Below are positions 23,079 through 30,700 of a stretch of 33,797 nucleotides of DNA, piece after piece. The stretch is from JACJYE01 sp964432875. Its GTDB lineage: Bacteria > Bacteroidota > Bacteroidia > Chitinophagales > Saprospiraceae. A model generated the notes under the pieces. It ran no database searches. It had not been told where the DNA came from and saw nothing but the letters and a program-made list of their open reading frames with translations. The stretch's first letter is position 1. Every line of letters starts with the position of its first letter. The position numbers and the translations under genes are program-made. Location: contig CAYSPJ010000051.1 in the NCBI GenBank assembly GCA_964432875.1, positions 1 through 33,797 on the forward strand. Reading direction: 5' to 3'.

Positions 23079-24611
23079 TCACTCCCCTTGGCCTAGCGAA
23101 TAAGCGCGTTGGCCATCGATTTCGTAGAGGTTTTCCGTCTTGATGAAGCCCAGGCCCGAGACGGCCAGGCGCTGCAGCAGCTCGGTGATATCCCGATAGT
23201 CAATATTGGCGGCATAGTCCATGCCATCACCATAAGCTTTCAAAGCTGAAGCACGGGAGACGAAGCGGCAGCGCCAGTGATCGGTACAAAAGGTTTCAGG
23301 CAGGCCATGGGGATAGACCTTCACGCCTCGGTTCGTAATCATTTTGAGTTGTAGCTTGTCATTGCTAAGCGCTTCCAGTTGGCGTCCTAGTTCATTGGGA
23401 TTGCGATCTCCGGCTGACCAGTCGATGAAAACATCGACGCCGACAAGCTTTTTGCGGGCGGCTGGGCGCGGTTGGAGGCGCACCTCGATGGGCTTGGCTT
23501 GTTGGGGCAAGCGCACGGGGCTCAAGTGGGAGGGCTCTTGCCCTAAGCGCGCGATGACTGCCTGGGCAAAAGCAGCCGTGCCGACCTTCTGGCGGGTGAA
23601 GGCCTCATTGTAGAGGTCGGCGGTGTGGATGCCGTCTTCTAAGGTGCGCAGCAAGGCGTTTTGGATCCGCTCCGCAATCACTCCTTTGCCCAGGTGGGTC
23701 AGCATCATGCAGGCGGCGTGGAGCAGGCCTGAAGGGTTGGCGATATCTTTTCCGGCGATATCCGGCGCAGAGCCATGGATGGCCTCGAACATCGAAATCT
23801 TGCTGCCGATATTGGCTGAGCCGCCGAGCCCCACCGAGCCAGCTACCTGGGCGGTGATGTCAGAAATGATATCGCCATAGAGATTGAGCGTGACCACCAC
23901 ATCGAAGCGCGTCGGCGCATCGGCCAGCATAGCTGCCCCGATGTCGATGATATAGTGTTCGGCTTGGATGTCGGGATATTCCCGGGCCACTTCATCAAAA
24001 ACTTGGTGGAAGAGCCCGTCGGTATGCTTCATGATGTTGTCTTTGGTCATGCAAGTGATCTTGCGGCGGCCATAAGCGCGTGCATACTCGAAAGCATAAC
24101 GGATAAGGCGCTCGCAGCCCGGACGGGAGACCAGTTTGAGGCATTGTACCACCTCGGCGGTCTGCTGATGCTCGATGCCCGCATAGAGGTCTTCCTCATT
24201 CTCGCGGATGACCACCAGGTCCATGTCTGGGAAATGGCTCTTGACGTAGGGCGTCAGCGCGCGGCACGGGCGCACATTGGCATAGAGCCCCAGTGCCTTG
24301 CGGATGGTGACGTTGAGGCTCTTGTAGCCACCACCTTGGGGCGTGGTGATGGGGCCTTTGAGGAAGGCCCGATTGCGCCGCAGTACATCCCAGGCATCGG
24401 AGCAGATACCAGAAGCTTGCCCTTGTAAATAAACGTCTTTGCCGATTTTGATGAAATCGTATTCCAGCCCTGCGCCAGCGGCATCCAGGATGGCCAGGAC
24501 GGCCTCCATAATCTCCTGGCCGATGCCATCGCCATGAGCCACGGTCACGCGGCTGAGTTCCCCCGCCGACACAGGCTGAGGGTGCGCAAAAATCTGCTCG
24601 TTTTGCTTCAT
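23079..24611 (-). CDS. icd: Isocitrate dehydrogenase, Thermus-type with C-terminal extension
   Basis: The 510-residue protein has a core beta-decarboxylating dehydrogenase fold: VTVAHGDGIGQEIM, the substrate loop SLNVTIRKALGLYANVRPC (S98-C116), VIRENEEDLYAGIEH, and IHGSAPDIAGKDIANPSG. Residues about 385-510 are an extra C-terminal domain (RKKLVGVDVFIDW to IKTENLYEID), as in the Thermus/Rickettsia-type enzyme. It catalyses oxidative decarboxylation of isocitrate to 2-oxoglutarate. The coenzyme pocket has D284-I285, where E. coli NADP-IDH has Lys-Tyr. By comparison with NAD-dependent relatives (isopropylmalate dehydrogenase) this points to NAD+ use, which is inference. It is coupled to the TetR gene by a 5-base gap. 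Confidence 0.92.
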   Translation of the reverse strand: MKQNEQIFAHPQPVSAGELSRVTVAHGDGIGQEIMEAVLAILDAAGAGLEYDFIKIGKDVYLQGQASGICSDAWDVLRRNRAFLKGPITTPQGGGYKSLNVTIRKALGLYANVRPCRALTPYVKSHFPDMDLVVIRENEEDLYAGIEHQQTAEVVQCLKLVSRPGCERLIRYAFEYARAYGRRKITCMTKDNIMKHTDGLFHQVFDEVAREYPDIQAEHYIIDIGAAMLADAPTRFDVVVTLNLYGDIISDITAQVAGSVGLGGSANIGSKISMFEAIHGSAPDIAGKDIANPSGLLHAACMMLTHLGKGVIAERIQNALLRTLEDGIHTADLYNEAFTRQKVGTAAFAQAVIARLGQEPSHLSPVRLPQQAKPIEVRLQPRPAARKKLVGVDVFIDWSAGDRNPNELGRQLEALSNDKLQLKMITNRGVKVYPHGLPETFCTDHWRCRFVSRASALKAYGDGMDYAANIDYRDITELLQRLAVSGLGFIKTENLYEIDGQRAYSLGQGE

Positions 24612-24616
24612 TATTA

Positions 24617-25321
24617 TTAGATTTGGTTGTGATTTCCGGGTTTGTCGCTAAGACAGCCTAGCGCGAAGGAGGACAGCATTTCGGCAATCGCCTCCAGGTA
24701 GCCTTCCTGGTGCCGAATATCGGTCAAGCGCGGCAAGTGTTGTGCAAAGTAGATATTGTTATTGGCCGTTTCCAGCAACATGCTAGATAGCGAGCGTGGG
24801 TAGGGGTAGCTGGGGTTGATTTCCTTGATAAACTCCGCCAAGGTAGCGCACAAGCTCTTGTACGCCCAGAAAAAGCCGTATTGGTTATCTTCGTCTACCG
24901 CTTTGTGATGATAAGCCTTGGTCCCTTCCGTGACTAATATCCGATGGAGCGCCTCGGTGTCCACGTACTCGGAAGTGGTTGTACGTTGGGATACATCTAC
25001 CAGGACGCGCAGCGCGGCCCTCAGTTTCTCGATAGGCGCCTTCATGTTGGCCGTGTTAAACAGGATGTGAAACCGGACCCACTCCCAGTACCAATTGGCC
25101 AGATAGACAAAGAGTAGATGCTTGTTCTCGAAATATCGATAGACCGAGGCTTCGGTCGAATTGATTTGTTCTGCTAGCTTTTTGAAGGTAAAGCTCTCCA
25201 GCCCGATTTCATCAATGAGCAGGATGCTGTGCTGTACGATGCGTCGCCCTAGTTCGGTCTCTTCCGGGTTTTTCTGATAGATTTTGTCGTTGATTTGGAG
25301 TTTGACGGTTACTTGAAGCAT
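24617..25321 (-). CDS. TetR/AcrR family transcriptional regulator
   Basis: The 234-residue protein has a TetR DNA-binding head at residues about 30-78, with ILLIDEIGLESFTFKKLAEQ, then STEASVYRYFENKHLLF. The rest is an alpha-helical ligand-binding region of typical length. The start at 25321 is the natural ATG. The first about 25 residues (MLQVTVKLQINDKIYQKNPE) form an N-terminal extension. The stop is 5 bases from the icd start, so the two are an operon. It may control its own promoter and icd. Candidate operator palindromes are at 25375-25384 and 25521-25536. The ligand is unknown. Confidence 0.9.
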   Translation of the reverse strand: MLQVTVKLQINDKIYQKNPEETELGRRIVQHSILLIDEIGLESFTFKKLAEQINSTEASVYRYFENKHLLFVYLANWYWEWVRFHILFNTANMKAPIEKLRAALRVLVDVSQRTTTSEYVDTEALHRILVTEGTKAYHHKAVDEDNQYGFFWAYKSLCATLAEFIKEINPSYPYPRSLSSMLLETANNNIYFAQHLPRLTDIRHQEGYLEAIAEMLSSFALGCLSDKPGNHNQI

Positions 25322-25374
25322 GGCTGTTTTGTTTGTATAGTTATGTGGTCATATCTGATAGCTGTCTTTTTGAA

Positions 25375-25384
25375 TAAGCGCTTA
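25375..25384. promoter_or_regulatory. Candidate TetR operator (perfect 10-bp palindrome)
   Basis: TAAGCGCTTA is a perfect palindrome 54 bases upstream of the tetR start, the usual place for an autoregulatory operator. It is short, so it may be chance. Confidence 0.35.
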
Positions 25385-25520
25385 AGCTTTCTTTAGGCAG
25401 CAGGGCGTAGAATATTCAGGATATTCACTTTGTTTGATGCCGGATTAAAGTATTACTATTTATACAACTGCTGGTAGGAGTTGTTCGGGAGGCAGTGATT
25501 TTTTTTGGAAAATGTTATAA

Positions 25521-25536
25521 TTTATCTAGAGATAAA
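25521..25536. promoter_or_regulatory. Inverted repeat, second candidate operator
   Basis: TTTATCT and AGATAAA flank a 2-base centre, giving a 16-base near-palindrome in the AT-rich gap 25322-25882. It lies about 200 bases from tetR and 350 from ettA, so which gene it would serve is unclear. Confidence 0.35.
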
Positions 25537-25654
25537 AGGGTTCGGAAAAAAAAATCGAAAAAAGTAGCAGCTTGCGAACCAAAAAAAGTTATGATTGTAT
25601 AATAGTAAAGCTATCTGAAAAAGGGACTAAAACAAACACCTAAGCTCTACTCGA

Positions 25655-25794
25655 TCGGGCTGCTCGGCAGCCATTAAGATTCAAAGCATTCCTGTTTTTT
25701 GTATGTTTTCAGGAAAGCACTCAGGGCAATAAGTTGTGCTTTCAGTATGCAGTAGTATTCAGCTGCCTCCGACACAGGGGGCAGCTTTTTTTTT
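25655..25794 (+). ncRNA. Candidate structured RNA ending at an intrinsic terminator
   Basis: Three hairpins lie in a row. GGCTGC-TCG-GCAGCC is at 25658-25672, GAAAGCAC/GTGCTTTC has an 8-bp stem at 25713-25743, and the terminator stem is at 25761-25786. TTCCTG/CAGGAA (25689-25694/25710-25715) overlaps the second hairpin's left arm, so the two structures are mutually exclusive. No open reading frame of note occupies this segment, and the 5' end and promoter were not identified. It could be a small RNA or an attenuator-like leader. The ettA promoter box lies downstream of the terminator, which argues for a separate transcript. Confidence 0.4.
25761..25794 (+). terminator. Intrinsic terminator upstream of ettA
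   Basis: AGCTGCCTCC (25761-25770) pairs with GGGGGCAGCT (25777-25786) as a 10-bp stem with one G-U pair and a 6-base loop. It is followed directly by a run of nine T (25786-25794). This is the strongest intrinsic terminator in the window. No coding gene on the plus strand lies between it and 25322. Confidence 0.8.
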
Positions 25795-25808
25795 CAGCCC
25801 CCATCATG

Positions 25809-25816
25809 TATCTTTG
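25809..25816 (+). promoter_or_regulatory. Bacteroidota -7 box for ettA
   Basis: TATCTTTG is a perfect TAnnTTTG match. The T-run of the upstream terminator (about 25786-25794) lies where the -33 TTTG would be, so the two may overlap. The leader to the ATG at 25883 would be about 60 bases. Confidence 0.6.
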
Positions 25817-25882
25817 CAGCCTGCGAAGCAGGGCCGCAGCTCGGCTCGACTCTTCGCTACAAAAACAGATAACTCAAATCAC

Positions 25883-27562
25883 ATGTCCGACCAAAAAGTC
25901 ATCTTTTCCATGGAGGGGGTATCCAAGACCTTCCCGCCTAGCAAGAAAGTGCTCAACAACATCTGGTTAAGCTTCTTTTATGGTGCTAAAATTGGCGTGC
26001 TGGGCCTGAACGGCAGCGGGAAATCCACCTTGTTGAAGCTCATTGCCGGGCAGGATACCAACTTCGAAGGGCGTATCAGCTTCGACGGCAGCTACAAAAT
26101 CGGGCTGCTGGAGCAGGAGCCGCAGCTTGATGATACAAAAACCGTCAAAGAAATCGTCGAAGAGGGGGTGCAACACATCGTTGATCTGCTCAAAGAATAC
26201 GACGAAATCAACCTCAAGCTGGCCGAGCCGATGGATGAGGACGAGATGATGCGCGTCATAGAACGGCAAGGGGAGCTAATGGAGCAGCTCGACCACCACA
26301 ATGCCTGGGAACTGGACCACCGCCTGAACACGGCGATGGAGGCCTTGCGCTGCCCACCTGAGGATGCCCCGGTAAAAGTGCTTTCCGGCGGAGAGCGCCG
26401 CCGGGTGGCCCTGGCGCGCCTTTTGTTGAGCAACCCCGATATCCTGCTGCTGGACGAACCTACCAACCACCTCGACGCCGAATCGGTGGACTGGCTGGAG
26501 CAGTATCTTCAGAGCTTCCCAGGTACGGTCATCGCCGTGACTCACGACCGCTACTTCCTGGACAATGTGGCCGGCTGGATCCTCGAGCTCGATCGGGGCG
26601 AGGGCATCCCCTGGAAGGGTAATTACTCTTCCTGGCTGGAGCAGAAGGCCAAGCGCCTGGAGCAAGAGGAGAAATCCGAAAGCAAGCGCCGCAAAACCCT
26701 GGAACGGGAACTGGAATGGATACGCCTGGCCCCTAAAGCCCGCCAGGCCAAAGGTAAAGCCCGCCTAAATGCATACGAAAAGCTGGCCGATGAAGAAGGC
26801 AAGGAAAAAGAAGCCCGTTTGGAGCTCTATATCCCCCCGGGGCCGCGCCTGGGCGATGCTGTCATCGAACTCAATGGCATCAGCAAGAGCTATGGCGAGC
26901 GGGTTTTGTTTGAAAACCTGAGCTTCAGCATCCCTAAGAACGCCATCATCGGTATCATCGGCCCCAATGGGGTAGGAAAGTCCACCCTCTTCCGCATCAT
27001 TATGGGCAAAGAGCAGCCCGATAGCGGCACCGTCGAAATCGGCGATACGGTAGCGCTGGCCTACGTAGATCAAAGCCATGAGGAGTTGCAGGATGGTGAA
27101 AAGACAGTTTATGGCGTCATCTCTGGCGGCAATGACCTCATCCAGGTTGGCAAAGCTACTATTAATGCCCGTGCCTATGCCAGCCGCTTCAATTTCAGCG
27201 GCGATGCTCAGCAGCGGAAAGTGGGCGTCTTGTCGGGGGGCGAGCGCAACCGCCTACACCTGGCCATGACCCTCAAAGAAGGCGGCAACGTGCTACTGCT
27301 CGATGAGCCGACCAACGACATCGACGTGAATACCCTGCGCGCCCTGGAAGATGCGCTGGACAATTTCGCCGGCTGCTGCTTGGTCATTAGCCACGACCGC
27401 TGGTTTATCGACCGACTGGCCACCCACATCCTCGCTTTTGAAGATAATGCCGAAGTGGTCTTTTTCGAGGGCAATTACACGGATTATGAAAAAGCCAAAA
27501 AAGAAAGGCTGGGCGATGTGACGCCCCACCGGCCGCGCTTTAAGAACGTGATCAATCGGTAG
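25883..27562 (+). CDS. ettA: Energy-dependent translational throttle protein EttA (ABC-F)
   Basis: I place the start at 25883 (MSDQKVIFSMEGVSKTFPPS), giving 559 residues, close to the 555 of E. coli EttA. The frame is open upstream to 25736, but that part crosses the terminator and promoter. There are two ABC cassettes. The first has Walker A GLNGSGKST, signature LSGGERRR and Walker B LLLDEPTNHLD; the second has GPNGVGKST, LSGGERNR and LLLDEPTNDID. A charged linker (WLEQKAKRLEQEEKSESKRR) lies between, and there are no membrane segments. ABC-F proteins bind the ribosomal E site; EttA gates entry into elongation according to ATP/ADP level. Assignment to EttA rather than another ABC-F rests on length and the inserted arm region. 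Confidence 0.92.
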   Translation: MSDQKVIFSMEGVSKTFPPSKKVLNNIWLSFFYGAKIGVLGLNGSGKSTLLKLIAGQDTNFEGRISFDGSYKIGLLEQEPQLDDTKTVKEIVEEGVQHIVDLLKEYDEINLKLAEPMDEDEMMRVIERQGELMEQLDHHNAWELDHRLNTAMEALRCPPEDAPVKVLSGGERRRVALARLLLSNPDILLLDEPTNHLDAESVDWLEQYLQSFPGTVIAVTHDRYFLDNVAGWILELDRGEGIPWKGNYSSWLEQKAKRLEQEEKSESKRRKTLERELEWIRLAPKARQAKGKARLNAYEKLADEEGKEKEARLELYIPPGPRLGDAVIELNGISKSYGERVLFENLSFSIPKNAIIGIIGPNGVGKSTLFRIIMGKEQPDSGTVEIGDTVALAYVDQSHEELQDGEKTVYGVISGGNDLIQVGKATINARAYASRFNFSGDAQQRKVGVLSGGERNRLHLAMTLKEGGNVLLLDEPTNDIDVNTLRALEDALDNFAGCCLVISHDRWFIDRLATHILAFEDNAEVVFFEGNYTDYEKAKKERLGDVTPHRPRFKNVINR

Positions 27563-27585
27563 GCATGAGGGCAAAGCCCTCATGC
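27563..27585 (+). terminator. Perfect 10-bp hairpin after ettA
   Basis: GCATGAGGGC and GCCCTCATGC flank an AAA loop, starting right after the ettA stop codon. There is no T-run, so it may act in transcript stability or partial termination. The 3-base loop resembles the hairpins at 5539-5639. Confidence 0.45.
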
Positions 27586-27612
27586 TGCTCTTGGGCAAAA
27601 TCTATCCTTTGC

Positions 27613-27641
27613 CCCGGAAATTGCCAAAAAAATTTTCCGGG
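27613..27641 (+). repeat. Second inverted repeat after ettA
   Basis: CCCGGAAA (27613-27620) pairs with TTTCCGGG (27634-27641) across a 13-base A-rich loop. It is an additional candidate for 3' end structure. Further right, TTTT (27661-27664) and TACCTTTT (27685-27692) with a 20-base spacer are a weak promoter candidate for the next gene. Confidence 0.35.
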
Positions 27642-27727
27642 TCTGCAGCAGATTTGGTTATTTTACGCTTTAATCGGCAGCAAATACCTTTTGCCGGTGG
27701 TTACGTAGTGTATCCAAAACCTTACTA

Positions 27728-30700
27728 ATGAGAAAATTACCCAAGCTTCCGATGCGGTTACTCCTGTTGCTGGCCTTGCTGGCCCCGCTGTCGGCTCTGG
27801 CTCAAACCATAACTGTAAGCAACCCCTCTTCCTGCGGCATCGGGCTGAATTTGCCTGATGGGGCTTGCGACCCTTCTATCGTCATCCCTCAGCCTACAGT
27901 GATTGGCGTCAATGTTGATGGCGCGCCCGGCTCGGCCTTGGGGATAGATGTCTTCCTCCAAGAAGTCCATCTCATCGTCCGTCATACCTGGGCCAACGAC
28001 CTGGACATTTACCTGCGTTCACCGGGCGGCATTGAAATCCCCCTTACACTAGACAATGGCGGCTCGGATGATAATTATGGGGACCTCAATGCGCCGGATT
28101 GTGGCGTGCCTGCGGTTTTTACCATGGAGAGCTGCGTCTCCATCACTTTGGGGCAGGCCCCTTTTACCGACCAGCCTTACCGCCCGCAGGGCAGTTTCTA
28201 TGCTTTCAACGATGGCCTGACCAACCCCAACGGCCAATGGCGGCTCAGTATTTGTGATGATGCTTTCGACGACATGGGGAGCCTGGAATATATCAACCTG
28301 GTCTTTGCGCCTATTGCTTGTTTGCCAGTAGAAGAGGTCGTCATCCTGGGGGTGGATACTACTGCTTTGAACTTAAGCTGGCTACCGGCCAACAACTGTG
28401 GCACTTTTATTATCGAGTATGGGCCAGCCGGCTTTCTACCGGGTACAGGCCCGGGGCCAGGCCTGCAGGGTACTGTCGTTAGCCTGACTGGCTGCCCGCC
28501 CTTTACCATTGCCGGTCTAGCCCCGGAGACACAGTACGACCTTTACGTACGCAAGAACTGTTTCAGCGGTGTATCCGGGAATTCTTGCCTCCGCAGTTTT
28601 ACCACGGGCTGTTTGCCGCCTCCACCCAGCCTGCGCACCCATTTTGATGACCAAGCTAATTGCGGCATACTGTGCAATTCGATATGCAATTTCTCTGGTG
28701 AAGTTTGGTTCAACCGCAGTGATGAGGGTTTTGATTGGTTGGTGGACGGCGGGGGGACCCTCACTTTTGGCACCGGCCCGTCCGACGATATTAGCGGCGG
28801 TGGCAAATATATTTATCTGGAAGCATCCAGCGACCTCTGCCTGCCCAATAAGACGGCCTACCTGATGTCCAACTGTATCCAATTGGACAAGATGGGGAGC
28901 GATACCTGCCACCTTTCTTTTTATTACCACCTGTTTGGCGATGGTATCGGCCGGCTCCGCCTGCAAGCCTCCGATAATGGCGGGCAAAGCTGGACGACCC
29001 TATGGGAGCGCAATGGCAACCAGGGCAACGCCTGGCAGAAGGCTTATATTGGAATGGGCCAATATCCGGACGGCAGCATCTTGCAGTTTCGTTTCGCTGG
29101 CACTGAAGGCAGTACTTCCCGGGGTGATATGGCCCTGGATGAAATCGTATTCTACGGCTCCCACGATTTAGGCCGGCCTGACTACGAGTATTTCGCTGAT
29201 AATGACAATGACGGTTTTGGCGATTCCAGCAAGCGGCTGCTAAGCTGCGCCTTAGCCCCGCCACCGGGTTATGCGGTGCTGGGCGGCGATTGCAATGATA
29301 ACAACCCCAATATCAACCCGGGAGCTGCTGAAATCCCCTGCAATGGTATAGATGAAGACTGCAGCGGAGCAGACAGCTCCGTTTTGCCGCCGCCTCAGGT
29401 GACCTCCGACACGATATGTTCGGGGGCTACGGCCATCCTCACCGCAACGCCTGCCTTTGACCGCTTTATCTTTTGGTATGGCTCCCCGGATGGAGATGAC
29501 CTCCTGGCTTTCGGCGAGACCTTTATCCCCAGCCAACCCCTGATCAATAATAGCCCGGGGCCCATGACCTTCACTTTCTACGCGGAAGAGACCGACTTCA
29601 TTTGTGGGCCCGAGAGCCGGGCCGCCGCCGTGGTGGTCGTCAACCCGCTGCCTAGCGTGAGTACAACCGATAGCCCCGAAATCTGCCAGGGGGAAGCTTT
29701 TGACCTGAGCAGCATCACTATCCAGGATTTGAACTTTACTGGCGGCACGGCCAATTTTCACACGGCCCTGCCAGCTACTGATGCCAACCGTTTAGCGAGC
29801 ACCATGGTTAGCCCCAACCAGACGACGACATACTTTTTCCGGGTAGTTAGCCCGGAAGGCTGTGCGGGCACGGGCAGCGTGGCTTTAAAGGTTAAGCCCC
29901 GCCCCAGTTTAGCCTTCTCGCCGGCCCAATCTTTTTCGCTTTGCCGGGAAACGACTACGCTCGTCAGCGCACAACCCAGCGGAGGAGCCAGCCCCTATTC
30001 CTATTTCTGGAGCACCGGCGCTACGGGTAGCAGTATCCCCGTCGCAGCGAATTTCACCGTGGGAGCTACCGACAAGTACTTCCTTACGGTAACGGACGGG
30101 CAAAGCTGCTCTGCTCAGGATAGCGTTTTGGTGACCACCACGGTGAGCATTGATTCCCTGCGCCGCTTCGTTACCAATGTCAGCACCTGCTCCGGCGCTG
30201 ATGGGAGTATCTTGCTGGTACCCCTGGATGGCATCAGCCCTTTTACTTACCAATGGCGGGGCAGCAACGGCATCATGGGCAGCGCCTCGGGGGTTGCAGA
30301 TACCTTGTTGATTGACAGCTTGCCGCAAGGCTCATACCGCATCACAGTGACGGACAGCTCGCCCCAAGGGTGCAATATTGTGCTGCGTTCCGTCATCGTC
30401 AATGGGCCTGCCGCAGTGGTGCAAAACATTGGGGTCCAGGACGTCAGCTGCGCCGGTGCAGACGATGGCCAAATCTGCTTGACTTTTTTTGGCGGCACGC
30501 CCCAAATACAATGGAGCAACGGCGGTGATACGCCTTGCATCAGCGGCCTGGCCGGCGGTAGTTATTCCGTCACCTTGACCGAGGGGGTCTGCCAGAGTAT
30601 CCTGGAGGACTTGGTGGTGGGAGAACCGGGGGCATTAGGCCTGGCATCCAACCTCGTAGCTCCTTCCTGCGCGGCTTCCAGCGATGGGCGTATCGACATC

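Noticed and set aside
25736..25882. Longer N-terminus for EttA from 25736
   Set aside because: The extension crosses a strong terminator and the promoter box and does not resemble an ABC-F N-terminus. The start at 25883 gives the family length.
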